Positions 13,301 through 28,300 of a stretch of 64,000 bases of DNA are shown piece by piece. The notes under the pieces are model-generated. The model saw nothing but the letters and a program-made list of their open reading frames with translations. It had not been told where the DNA came from and searched no databases. Source of the stretch: Metopolophium dirhodum (taxonomy: Eukaryota; Arthropoda; Insecta; Hemiptera; Aphididae). The translations under genes and the position numbers were made by a program. The number at the start of each line of letters is the position of its first letter. Position 1 is the stretch's first letter. The stretch is from positions 23,002,001 to 23,066,000 of the forward strand of contig NC_083562.1 in assembly GCF_019925205.1 (NCBI RefSeq). The letters are read 5' to 3'.

Positions 13301-16300
13301 GATCAAGCCAACTATTAGTCATCATTTTATTTATTTACATTATTACAATATGTCACATTTTAAATACAAAATATATTTGTTAATAATAATACCGACCCTT
13401 GTTTTCATGTCAAGCAAAAATGTGTAAAATCAAATATATTAATAGACTTACTTTGAAAATAATTACTTTGTGTCTTTGGTTTTTAAGTAAATTCTAGAAA
13501 AAATTATTCAAAAATATAAACACATTTTAATGAGCATTTTACAAATTGAACTTTGAGAAACGAATACAATATATTTTGTTTGCATACGATTTTCATATAA
13601 AATAAATGTAGGTATCTAAATGCCTAGATTGATATCAGATTTTGGCTATCTTATACCAGTGTTTTAATTTAGGAAGAACGATATAGAAACAACATTACTT
13701 TAAAAATCATTTCAGATACATCTTATTGTAGCGATAATTAAAATCGAAGCTACTTTATTAAATAGTAGGATAGTGTTATGTTCGAAAATTTTTTTTATCC
13801 CTTAACTGATAAAAATAAGTTATCATATTATATAGGTACCTAATATAATTTATAGAGCATGTGAATAAAAATAAACGTGTACCGTTTGTACGGTATACAA
13901 AATAAATACCTTTATTAAATTATGAATTTCAATAATTCTTTAATAACACACTTTGGTCCAAAAATAAATAAAATAAATACTGAGAATCAGGACAATCGGG
14001 ATTCTTCCAACATGTAAGCTACAGACACAAGTGCTTCAAGACATCTAATGATTTAGGACACAGGTGTTAATTGTGTTATCTGAGTACATAAGCCCATCTA
14101 GACCCACATTATAACTGTTAAATTTATCTGTCAAAATATTACAATTAAATTAAAAATGTTCTAATAATTAAGAATATTATGTAATTTTTACCGTTTTAAT
14201 TTACATTAATATAATATCAAATTGCATGAAACAAAATGTTTATGTACAAATAATTTAAGACATTAGGTACTTATTAGTCTTAGAAATGTAATATTGAAGT
14301 ATTTATAACAATTTATGCGGTCTGAATAATTTTCAGTGGAGTCATTTGAGAAAATGTATTCCTATCTAGTTGTTTAAAGTATACTGTACTGATGTTGGTA
14401 TTTTTGGTATGTCCAGACAGACTATGTTACTCCAAAATAAAAAAGTTTTATAAACAAAAATACCTATTAGGTTTGTATAAGTTAATACTTTATTTATCGG
14501 TTTCTATGTTTAAAACATTATTTTGTATTTTTTTTGTGAAGTTGATTATTGTTGTAAGTATTCAATTTTTACATTATGATTTTTATACAGACCTAACAAT
14601 TTTGTGAAACAGGCATAGCGGAGGCCAAATGAAGTACCAGCTATATTTTAAAAGGAAAAAATACATTTGGAAGAAATATTTATAATTTGTAAAAAAGCGG
14701 GTCAACATTTTGACCCATTTGGTAATCTCAGGATTGACACCACTGTGTCTTGTGAGGTGAATAGTAACACTTTAACAAAACTTTTCAACTTTTAAAAGTC
14801 AAATTGATACGTAGATTAACTGTGTGATTTCGAAACTAAATTTTGTTAAAATTTGTAAAATAGTATTAGGTATCATAATGTAAATTTAGTACAAAATATA
14901 CTTTCCTACAATGTAATTTTGATGACATGTACAATCCTACAGTTTTAAGATTCGGTGTTATATCTAATCCATTTGTTCTGATAGGTCACCCAAACAGATA
15001 ATAGTTGTGCACATGTATTATATAACCGATACAATGGTTTACTATATTATGTGCAGATTATTTTTCTGCGAAGAGACATGCAAACATTGAATTTTGATCA
15101 ATATTCAGTTTATATGTATTTGATAGAACTTAAAATGCACAAATTATAAACAAAACGTATTGCTTATTCACACAACAGATCTAATTGGTCATTGAAGTCG
15201 AACAGATGTTGAAGTACCTATTATGTATAGGAATATAGATTGTATACGACACATAAATTTATGGAACAATATAAGGTTGATTTAAATATAAACACGCTAA
15301 CTGTACATCACAAATAATTTGTATACGTAACTGGAAAAGAATTATTACCATGAATATGTCAATCAAAATATTAAGAACATTTTCATAACACAAAAATATT
15401 CTGTAAATTGTGTAAAAATGTTCACATCTGTGCGTTGTATTAGTAATTATTAATTTTGTATAAACACAAAAACAAACAATGAAATTAAAACAGTTTAACA
15501 AAGAAGTTTTACATTTTTAAGAGTCAAGAATGTATTGTAATACTGACACATTTCTGTTTATTATAAGTATCATTGATTATAAAATGTGATTCAATTTACA
15601 CATGAAAATCTAAACATAAAGTTTCAAACAAACAAGATTTAGTATTGAAATTAAAAAAAATAAAAACACTTGATCTTCACGTGTATGCAATGTTAAACTC
15701 TTATTGTATGCTATTCATTTTTGTTTTTGTTTAAATAACTAACCTGAGGCTTGGGACGATGTGTATTGACAGCCTCGATGGGAAAATTGATTTGCTCCAT
15801 TTTACAACCGTACGCAACGGGTGTGAGTTTTATTAGCGAGTGCAAGGGCACTTCTAAGTACGGTAACTCTTCTATAAAATAAAAAATATATACACTATTA
15901 ACTGGTCATCTATTCACATTATATGGTTAGTCATAAAGAAATTAATAGCAAAAAAATTGCCTATGAACACAAACATAAAAATATATCACATCAATGGAAG
16001 TAAAGAATAAAATTGCAGCAACCAACCTGAATTTTTGTCCAAGAAATACGCCAGCAGACACCGGAACACTGCTTGATGGCTGACCACCAGAACGTTTCCC
16101 TGTCTCTCTAGCTCCATAATCACTGGTTCCAGCCGGGCAACCAGGTCTTCGTACGATTCACCTCTCGGATAACGGTATGCAAACTTGTCCTTGTCACGGG
16201 CTGCAAACTGCTCAGGATACTCACGTTTGATCATCGCGTACGTTTTACCATCACACACACCCTAAAAAATTTTAATTTAAAAACAAACATTCACCTATTA

Positions 16301-19300
16301 GAATTATAGACGTCACAAATAATGGGTGATAACGTCACACATTGATTGTGACTACTAAATCATATTCATTATTTATATGGATATTGTGTTTCTTACGGCG
16401 TCAATTTCATTCAACGATTTCCATCGTTCCTGTGGAGCTTGAACACCGCTCGCAGTCTGAATGGTCCTGTAGTGCCATGATGTCCACACCCGAAGGTTTT
16501 TAATATTCTGTTCGTTTATGTAGTTGGCCAATGCGATGGCATACTTGACACCGTTAGGTGAGAGTTGGGAATCTCCACCAATTTTTCCTTCCTTGTTCCA
16601 TTCGCTCTCACCGTGCTGCAAAAAGTGCGTAGTCGTTGACGTCAAATTTATAATATATTAATAAAATTTCTATTATTTCGACTCGTAGGAATGCAGGGTA
16701 GTAAATATTATGCAAATTCAACAAAAATAAATATAGTTTTCAAATGGAGTATCTCAGATTTTTAAATTACACGAGAAAAAACTATTATTTTTTAGATAAA
16801 ATATGCACAATATATTGTGTATTGGCGCACTCACTCTAGTAAGATAAATGGTTCTCGGAATGATATGAATGTTCATCAGATAGTAAACGATGCGCGCCTG
16901 TATGTGACCTTCGTGTTTGCGCACTAACACTTTTTCTCCAGTATTGAATATCTTCATGAAGCTCAACTCAGACTCAGTCTTCTCATCCAGGGGTTCGTAC
17001 CGTTCCTGATAGTGCTCAATCCGCTGCAAAAAGTCCCTGAGTGCCACGTCAGCACCCATGCTCTGGTAGTCCGGGCTGTTAATCTTCACTTCCTGCAGCG
17101 CAATAAATCGATATAATAGGTAAGTATATTATATTATAATTGATAACTTATCGATAGTACACGCATTTATTATGATACTGGTTTTCAACCCAATTCTATG
17201 ACCTAATCTTTACAAAAGTGGGTTGCGACTTGCGAGTCAAAAAAGGTTGGAGACCACTGCGTTTTATATATGGATATATATATATACAATCAACATGATA
17301 TATGATATACACAAGGCAATTATCCCATTTGGTATTATATAATATACTATTAACTTTACCATTATATTCTGTTCGACTATTTTTGGGTCATCACACACAG
17401 ATTCGACGAAAAATAACTTGAACCCTCGTTTTTTCACAACGATTTCCAATATCAATTGTCGACGCTCAATGGTCGAGTTCGTGGCATCAAACACCTACAA
17501 ACCGGGGTTATATTATTATTATGTAATTCAATTTCACGCACAGGTACATAAATCATATATTTTAAAACATGGTGATTCTCTTAAACAGTATTAACGTTTA
17601 TAAAAACATTTTTTTTAACGAATTTTAAGTCATGTCATGCATTCCTTTAAAAAAATCAATATTTTAAGTTTTCATTTTTTTAATGAAAATTAAAACCATA
17701 CGTCATGTTTACTAACATATTCCATGAAGCTTAATATGTTTATATGATAACTGATGTACAAAAATAGAATTAATAACGATTAGTTAATAAGTTATACCTA
17801 ACTTAGTTATAACTTATAAGTATTTGAAGTGAAAGGTGAAGAAATATTTCCAAAAACGTTTGTACTTTTTTAAAAAAAATACCTAAAAAATAATCATTCT
17901 GTTTAGTCATTATGATTTATGATGTAGGTACTTACGGCGACTTCACCGCCGTTGTCCAGCCACGTGCAGACATCGTCCAGCGCGTCGATGGCGCATTGCG
18001 TTCGAATTGCCATCGCTTCAACGTTGTCGGGACGGAAGAACTCATGGCACTTATACGCAGTGGTGGCATGACGCCGGTATTCTCCAAGGTTGAAAACTGA
18101 AATATTTTTCAAGTTCACATAATACGACCGTTATTAACTAACACTCAAAACCAGATGCATCTTGTACCTATATGGCTATATAGCACTATTATACTAAACA
18201 TAAAAATTGTTATTTTCTCTCTATATTCACCTTTAGTATTGATACCAATCCAGTTAAGGTACCGGGAAAGTTTTTTCGAAATGTAAGTTTTCCCTCGCGC
18301 CGGCAGTCCGACCATGGCGATAACATGCGGCGTGTTAACATAGTTTAGACGTTCACCTAGAAAATTTGAGTAGAAATAAGTATACGTGTTTCAATGTTAT
18401 ATACGAGAAAAATTTGGTCACAATTTCGTTTAATAGCATGATCCGTCGACGGCTGACTGGCTGAGTCATACATAAATAATTTGTACAAGTATAATTATAC
18501 ATGACGTGTATAATATTTATTATACATTTATACATGTGTTATATATTTTAATATCTACAAAATTATCCATTTAAGTGTCTAAACTCATTATTTCGAAAAG
18601 TTTTAAGTTTTTTGAAAATAAAATATATTTTTTATCGTTATATTTTTTTTTTAAAGACACCATACATTTTTTATTTCATATTACAAAGTAGAATATTATT
18701 TAGAGTATTTCAATCTATAAAGATAAAATTTCGAACAACTAGTTATAATTAAGCAGTTAATGTTTAGATGAGCCGAGTAGAGTGGTAAAATACGTTGTCC
18801 ACTATTCTAATTTTTAGTATACCATCATAAAATGGTGTAAAAAATAAAAATATTCATGGTAGCAACAAGTAAAAATTATTCTATATATTTTGAAAATTAA
18901 ATTGTGTACTTCCAAAATATATGGCTCCGACGATTGTCTAATGCTCCACCATTTGACTCTAACATTTTTAATATCTAACACAAAAACAGTCATAATAAAG
19001 TTATCAAAATTATTTCATATTTATAAAATAATAAGGTATAAATAACTAGACAACAATTTGGCATATTATAGGAACAAAATATTGTATTATATTTTCTAGG
19101 TTCTTGACCGAAAATAAAGCATACTCGCCATAAATCTTAAATAAAAACTATATTATTACCCACTAACGTTAATATAATAACATAAAAGATAAATTATTGG
19201 AATTATTCGTGTCCAATTAAATTATAGAGGGTACACAAATGTCATTAACCTATGGCAGTTGTAACTATACGCATGCATATACAAAAAAATATTCCTAATT

Positions 19301-22300
19301 TTGAAGGTATCAGTATAATTTGTATTTATGTAATATATTTCTAGTGACCACATATTACCATATTACATAAATACATATTATAATTGTATATGACGTGCGT
19401 ATTATACAATTAGGCGATAAGCCATTTAATAAAATGCGTAATTAAAAAAAACTATTATTTCCTTTCACAAAATTAGACATCACAGTTATTCAAACTTCAA
19501 AGAACACATTTTGTTGAGTTGTGTTATTGTAAACTTGTTTATTAGTTATTACAATTAAACAATAAGTAAAATTATTTATAAAGCTATTATTATCATAAAC
19601 ATTGTATCATACTAGTATTTATAATCAATGATTTTATCAATGAGCATAATATTATATTATAATAACAATTTATAATTTTTAGTTACAAAGTTATCTAAGA
19701 TTCTTACAGAAATAGTTAAAATGAATCATTTTTTAATCAACACATTAATATTATACAACTACAGTCTATATTTTATAAATTCATAATTTAATAAAACTTC
19801 TTCAAACTATCATATAAATACTAATAACTATAACTATATAACTAGTAACAATTTGTAGTGTAGTTACTTCATAATTACTTCATAATCCACCTACTAGATA
19901 CATAATATTATATCGTACAAACCAATAATCGAGTTTAATGTATATAATTTTATATTAATGAAAATAAAAAAGGAAAATAATCTACTGATTAAACACATGA
20001 AAAACAACAATAATACTAAATTACACACGGATAACCAACTTTTTCAGTACAAATTAATTTAAATATGTAAATGAAAACATTTTGTGATAGTGTATACCTG
20101 CACGGACTTGACCGTGGTTTACAACTTAAGTTGTATTTATCAGCTAATACTACCAATTTGTAGTCAAAACAGCCGTTTAAATTTAAAAAATACCTATAAT
20201 CTATATTATGTAATAGTAAACCAGTCCCCGAAAGATAATAAATATTTTAAAATTAAAACGCACACTAATATCGGATACACCCGAATATCGGAATATGCGG
20301 TTTGAAATTATAGGTACTCAAGAAACCCTATTATTGATGCTATAATAAAAACACAAATTTATATTTAAGCTCGATATAGTCAGATATAAATACCGCAGTT
20401 TTATAATCGTTGTTCATCGTAAACTGTAACCTATATAAGATATAACGATATAATATTTTCAATTTTAAAATAAACGTCAAAGTCGTGCTATATGGACTTA
20501 GGAATAATCCTTCAGAAAATACAGTATTATATTTTTTTATGGTACATAATTTAAACGAATTGTACAAACCGATTAAGGGCGTTGGAGCCGGTGCGTTTTT
20601 TAGTACAAAAACATGTCTTCTAGGAAAAACTCTCACGCCCTGTGAATAGTCGGGTCTTGTTAATTTTTTTTATTTAAAAGAAGAGAACATTTTTTAGGTC
20701 GGATCAAAGCCCAATTTTCAAAATTATAATTATAGAAGCTAAAATATGCATTTGAATAATGCACAATATTTGTTTTTTTTCAAACGTATTTTTCTAACAC
20801 CATTTAAATTAAATAATAATAAAAATTCAGTCTTTAATCCTACCTGAAGAATGTTCTCTTTTTAAATAAAAAAAAATTAACAAAATCAGACTATTCTACA
20901 AAGGGCGAGAAAGTTTTTCCTGTGAAGTCATTTTCGTTGATAGATCGAGTTCATTTATCGAGCTGTAGATTAGTAGAACAATAGTATAATTAAAGTAGTA
21001 ACTATAATATAAAATATAATTTTCAAATTATATAGAATTTTGGAAAATTGGAAAAACCAGCACCGACCCCCTTAATTCTTAAACACAATTAATATACATT
21101 AGTTTATAAATATGTTTTGTTAATAATGAGTTATTGATTCATTGATGTTTCAAAACTCTAAAGAAATAATTATATGTTCAAACTAACAATTGCAGACAGT
21201 TTAAACAATATTAAATATTATAATTTATTTATGATCCAACATTTCTTTGTCACGTTTCAAACTAACCATGTCAAGGTGAAATAACAATTAACAATATAGG
21301 TAAATTATTGAAAATCAACGAGTTTATTAAAATTAGATTTTTAAATGCAATATGTATCTTAAGAGGTATATTTTAAATGTATTTTTTTGTTAAATTAATC
21401 ATTTAAACGATACATTATAATTTAATGTACCTACCTATATAATTATCAAATTTTTTATAAATTAATACTTTTTAAATCAATACATTTTCATTGTGCGTCT
21501 CGTATAATGTATTATTCATTATTCATTTGTATATAACTATTGTAAAATACATATTATATTATAATATATTGAAAAATTTAAAAACTAACGTTGTACACAC
21601 TAAAAACTCTTATCGCCATGGGATTAATAAATTAAAGATAAAAACCAAACGAGGTATATTAATATATTAGCGATTATTATATTATATTGCTAACCGGAGT
21701 GATAATTTGGTCTATTTGAATATACATTGAGTATTATGTTGATTACATATTTTATAATAGACGATAATAATATTGTCAATTCCACAGAAGTACCTAATGG
21801 ATAAGATACCAGGCGCGGCGACTCCTGATAAGTTTTTTTTTCACTTAACGAATCCAGTAACTCTATTTAAAATGAGCAAAATAGAAGTGCAGTGATGAAA
21901 AAAATACGTATGTAATAAAAAAGATGTTTTCAAAAATCAATCGGCTCGGCGTGAAACACACGTCAAAATACATAAGTACGGCAGTTACAGAGGTTATTAT
22001 TTTTAATTTTGTACATTGAACATTCCTAGGACATGGCAGGTTTGGAAGAGGGTAACTTTTTTACGTAAATGATATGATTATAACTATACAGTATATGCAA
22101 TACACTACATACATTTATTATAAAAGATGAGAACTTGTAGACGAAAACGAAACGGTTATAGTTTTCTCAAGGTCAAAAAGTTTCGTGCGTATGTTTTTGC
22201 TTTTTGGCCAACTCACCGATCATTATGAACTCTTGTCGCTCAAAAAGCGACAGCCGCCGGGGGAACATAGTTTTAAGAATGACGTTTCGAACGATAACAA

Positions 22301-25300
22301 CAACGACGACGAAGCGCGACGAGGAGAACGACAACGAGGACACGACTAGTAAACGCGCGAAAAGATTTATTTTGGAAAACGTACAAATCCGGTCGCGGTC
22401 AATATATCGACGGTGACGACGATGTCACGTGTGTCTTAAAGGTATTATTATATACGTCGCGATGAGTATTATTATTTATCTCGCGGCGACGACGAGCAGG
22501 CCCGACTGACCGAACGGCAAACAAATGCCGCAGTCGAATGAACGCTGTAGCAATAATACGGTTGTTGTATGCGTAGTTTAAAGCGAGCGGTGCATGTGTA
22601 GGAGAGAACGAAAACCGCACTTACGCGATTATAATAATACTCGATATATATAGGTACCTACTACTCGTGTGCGTTTGTATGCAGGTACGCATCGGGGTGG
22701 ATGGAGGTCGAACAAAATCGTTAAGCCGCCGCCGTCGTAGAGCCGCGTCACGTCGTCGTCGAACAACGCGGCGGCGGAGAGTATATAGGTATTCGTTAGA
22801 AAAAAAATTGCACCGCGTAACAACCAATAATAATACTAAACATACATGCGCTATAGCTATACTCTATGCACTCTATATCTAAGCCCGATGGTCGTATTTT
22901 CAGCCCATTGTGTGACGCGCTCGTTGCTTGAGGCAGCATAGCGTCTATAAATAGTAGACGGAGGCATTTAACGAGCGCGAGACGGCGGCGGCTAGGCCTG
23001 CCAGTCTATTCTCGCGAGCGCGTCTCCAGCGAAGTCGCGGCCGCGTCGACCCAATTTCCCCGAACCGGAAGGAACAGAAAAGAAACGCGCGCCAATAATA
23101 ACGCATCACGGTGCGCCGGGTATTAATTATAAATTATCATGGTATCATTATGGCGACTGTCAATTTTTTTCCGCGGGCCTGAGATTGGAGATTAAACAAT
23201 TCGAACTTTCGCAGGGCAATATAAACAACAAAAAGAAAAAAAACCAGGGAAGTCGATCTGCAGTATAGAAGCTAGTATGTAGGTTCTAGTGCATCTCCTC
23301 ATTAAGTAAAGTTTCTGTAATGCATGACATGTTAATTTGAAATCAATTATAATTAATAAATCATTGTTTCTGAATGGAAACGGCTACGGCATGTCAGCCT
23401 ACATGGTTAACTGGTTTAGCAATTTCCAGAAATAAAGGCAACTTGGACTTTGAAGGGAATTCCGGAATATAGCCTGGAATATCGAAAAATTTACAAGAAT
23501 CAATTATTACATAATATTAATCAATAAATAATCATTATGATAATATTCATGGCATATTTCAATAAAATATATGAATTGTATTATACAAATATTCAATAAG
23601 AAGTTAATTTATAAGTAAAAACTAATTAAATAGTGATTTTCTTTTAATAAATTGATTAAAAAATAATAATGAAAATAAAACATAAATTAGTTAATATGTA
23701 AAATTATTTAGGCTGGTATGATAAAAATGTAATTTGAATTAAAATTGAAAAATGTTATATCAACTACAATTTGGTGGATTTAAAAATGTATACCCTTACC
23801 TTAAGCACTTATTATAAGCACAATGTCATAATGTGAGTATTTAATTTAATTAATTAATTATTTAAAATAGCTATTTTAATTTAATATTATGTATGTACTA
23901 ACAGCTTTATAATTCTGAAATCAAAATCATTGTTGGTGGTGGTATTTTACAAAAATTAATTATTATTTAATAGGTAATGTATTAGTAACCTAGTATTTGT
24001 GTAAGTGCCTATATTGTACACAATTGTCCAGATTTAATAATTATTTTGAGTTTTGTTAGAAATGCAAAGTAATGCTCATACTTAGATCAAAAGACGCAGT
24101 TATTCTATTAAACACCATTATAAAAGAATGTAAGATGCATCTCATGTATGTAACTTTTTGAATTGAATATTAAATACTTAATACATGATATAAAGTTTAA
24201 AATGTAGGTAATAAAACACAGAAAAAAGGAAACTTTCATCAATAGATTGTACTTGAGTTCATACTTCTAGACTAACTCATGGTTACCTGATGTCTCGTGA
24301 GGAACCTCCCTCCCATATATGACACGCGATGTCAAATTTGCTGTCAAACATATTATAATCGAATGTGACAAATACCACTAGCAAGGAACCGAAACAAATT
24401 ATCCGGTACATTTGTAATTACTATTAAAGGACTTCACAACACTAAAAGAAGTTTGCTCAGATTTAAAGTATGTCATTATCTAAGAAATATGGTGTAGGTC
24501 TCACACTAATTATTCAATGAGATACAGGCATTTGGAAATATGCGTGTGACGTCATAGAGCCAAAGTCTGAACGGCGGCGTATGTTTTACGTGTAAAAGCG
24601 TACTTTTGCGTTTATGACACTGCAGGTGTGATTATAGTTTTGATATACTTTCTAGTTGTGAAATAGTAGATATAACTATTATAGTACATTTCGTAAAAAT
24701 TGGTTTATATAGCAAACAATGCGAGTCCCGAACTCAATAATTTTAATAAATTATAACTTAATACAATGTATACAATAACAAGATACATTACATCTTAAAT
24801 CAGACCATAATCTTAAGCTCATAAATATAATTGGGATTAAGAAAAAAAAACTCTGAAATACTATCGTAAGTTATAAAAATCAAAATCAAACTACTTTTAC
24901 ACGTAAAACATGGGCGACTGATCACTCGTCGGCTCTATGACGTCACGCGGCTATTCATCAACTCTCGTATCTCGTTGAATAATCATTTTTTGAACCTCGG
25001 ATTCTTACCAAAAATGTTTTCATTATTTGGACTATAATAATTCACCAATTAACTTAAAATTAAAAAAAAAATGTAGGTATCCAGTATTGTAATGTCTTTT
25101 AATATTTTTGTTACTATCCTTAATTAATTATTGTATTTTACTGCAGTCAGCAGTCCACCCGACCAGGTTAGGTTAGGTACCTAAAAATACTTTTTTAGGC
25201 GGTACAGCACGATTGAGCATATACCTTTTTATTAACACGTTTGAGCATAGAATATTTTATGCGATGTTGTCACATTCACGTAGCCGAAATTTTGTAATTT

Positions 25301-28300
25301 ATTATTTTCACGTATTATTACACCAATTATTATGATACCAGATGCGAGCCGTCAGCTATCGATGTTATCGATTTATAAATTAGTTCAGAATCAATAAAGT
25401 TCCGACGTTTTAAAAATTTAAAATTGGGAGAAAGTACCTATAAGATAATAAATTAAGATACAATTCCAAAATTATTATAGAAATAATATCAGTGCTCAAT
25501 AGTATTATAGTATTCTTGACTTATAAACCGTGCAGTATTTTGTTTAATTTGTACCGCATATTTTGATTTTATTATTATTATTATCATACAGATTTATGAA
25601 ATGTGACTATATTATTGACTATGAAATCATGTTATTTTTTTGATATGTTATAAATATTATTATAATTATTTAAATAAATATTTTTGTATAATATAGTTTA
25701 AATGGCAACGTTGCAGAGTTTTTTATGCTCTATCGTGTAGGTTTTCTTTTGTATTCCGATTTCCTTTGATACGCCGACAATTTTGCTCAATCGTGTAGCA
25801 AAAAAGGTGTTTTATGCTCAATTGTGTCCCAGCCTTTTTAGGTACTACACCTATTGTTTTTGTATTTTACTATAAAAAAAAATGTAACTTCCAATGACCA
25901 CGATGACAAGGGTTATCTTTTCTTGAATAAATAAAAAAAAATAGTTCAGTCAGTGGTAACAAATTGTTATAGTATATCATAGAAACTAAATACGTAAGAC
26001 AAAATCCTACATACTTAGTTCAGAATTAATCAACTTAGACGTTCGGTTATAGATTAACATTTACATGATTTACTGACTAATATTTATTTGTGTCTGACGA
26101 TTCCCGTTGCTTTAGTATTATAAGAAAATATTTTTTTATAATATAATTTTAACTTAAAGTTATCAAGTAAATGCTGTTACAAAATAAAATTACATCAAAA
26201 TATGTAGGTACGTATTCATTTTGTATTTCAAGGGAAGATGCCGTTGACGTAACGCTCTGGGAATTATTCCGTGATGTCAACCCTAGTCTGCAGCCTCATT
26301 TCTTAGGATATTAATTTATAATTTAAGAATATTATAATAATACAATTAGGAGTAATGTTTTTTTAATTAGTAATACGATAGGTTGAACTATTTTTTATTA
26401 TAATTGGATATAACTTTAGACCCGTATTTTATATTTGGTTAAAATAACGCAAAATAATAGTGTTAAAAACCTGTGCCGTTTACATTTAATGGAGTTTAAC
26501 CTGCAGAGGTAAATCCACAAACATTTCATTATTCACCGGCAATGCTGAGCATCAGATATTCAGATAGCACAACGATTCTTAAACTTTTAGTGAACACGGA
26601 CTTCGAATAACTTTTTTTACAATAAAATATCCCATGTTATCATATTCAATGTTTTATTACTTATTTTATGTTACAAATCACTGGTACGTACAAACATACA
26701 CGTTTATAGTTATTTTTATTTTTATTATATTTTATTTTTCATATAAATGTAATATTTTATTTTTAGATAGAGCCACCACGGACAGCGTGTCGCGGACCCT
26801 CAGGTGGTAGTTTAAGAACCGCTGAGCTAGCACATAATAATATATAATAATATGTTACAAAAAATATCTGTATCCTTTTTAACCAAATCAACAATTTATT
26901 GTAACTATACTTATATACCAGAAACTATGGACGGACACAATGGGAATTTAGCTTAAAGACACCTATCTAAACATTTTAAACTTATATTTAAAAACCTAAA
27001 ACCTAACTAAATAAAAATACTAAGGACGCACAAAGTATCGAATACCTATACTAAATATATTAAAAAAAATTATTTTTTCTTGTCAAACTACTCCTTAAAA
27101 TATGTAAGATTCTGCAAAATTACATTCACCAAGTCTATTGTGTAACACATTGTTTTATTATAAGGAAAAATAATAGGTTTTACATTAATACGAAACCATA
27201 AGTTATTACTAATTAGTCATTACTCATTACAAAGTTAAAAGCTACTTATTAAGTATCTACCAAATTAATATAATTGTGAGAAAGATTCAAAGATCTAACA
27301 TCTCTAATAATAATTCAACATTGATTTTCTTTCAATACATATATTTTCTTCTAAGTTAGTATAATTTGGTATGGCATAGTTTTGTTATTTTAAGTAACTA
27401 CGTAAAGTATAATAAAGTAATTAACACTTAAATAATCATTGTATTGTCAATATTTTTGAATTATAATTTATATGGTAACTATGGCTATTAGTACTTTTTA
27501 ATGTACCTATAGTAGGTATGCCGTATATACCGCAAATAGGTGCATAAGTATTTTGATACTACAAATAATTCTGAATAAATAAGTTCTACAACATTCTAAT
27601 AATTAATTCATTACACATTATGGGTGAAATCCATTAACATTCAATCGTTTATTATGTGCACCAGAAGATTTTATTTTATTTTAGATCAGTCTTAAATAAA
27701 TATAAAATATTATACTGCTAAAATATCAATAATATTATATAGTCTTAGTGTCCTAAGCTTAACGAGTTTGTATGGTTTGTTCTGATGATATATTATACAT
27801 CTTAATAGCTGATAGTAAATTAAATAGATCTTCGCATTGTTAGAATTACAATATTTAGGTACGCTACTAGATAAAAATGTTATGGTAGTCAGCATACAGC
27901 ACTAACGGCGTTGCGGTAGATAACATACAAGACAATTACTGAATTACCACTCTATGTTATCCATTGGTATGACAAAATGTATTTAAGAAAAGCTAAACTA
28001 TTAAATATAATTTTTATAAATAGAAGCTAGATGAAAATATTATGTTAGTGCGTATGAATTTTAAAACGGGCAGCAAGTCAAAAATCTTAGTGTTCGTAAA
28101 ACATATAGTTTTTTAACATTTGCTAGAAAAATTGCATACTGTGCAAAATTCAAGTTTAATTGCGTATATAAGTTTTATTTTTAAATATTAAACAAAAATT
28201 ATATTATAAATTATAAATATTACTTATTTTCTTAGGTATAATTTACATTCATATTTTCACCAAAAAAATAGTAAAATCATTCAAATTATCATTACCTGTT

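Noticed and set aside
22399..22882. Several overlapping Arg/Ser-rich ORFs
   Set aside because: Overlapping frames on both strands of a CGNCG-rich block; composition artefacts without splice-supported partners.
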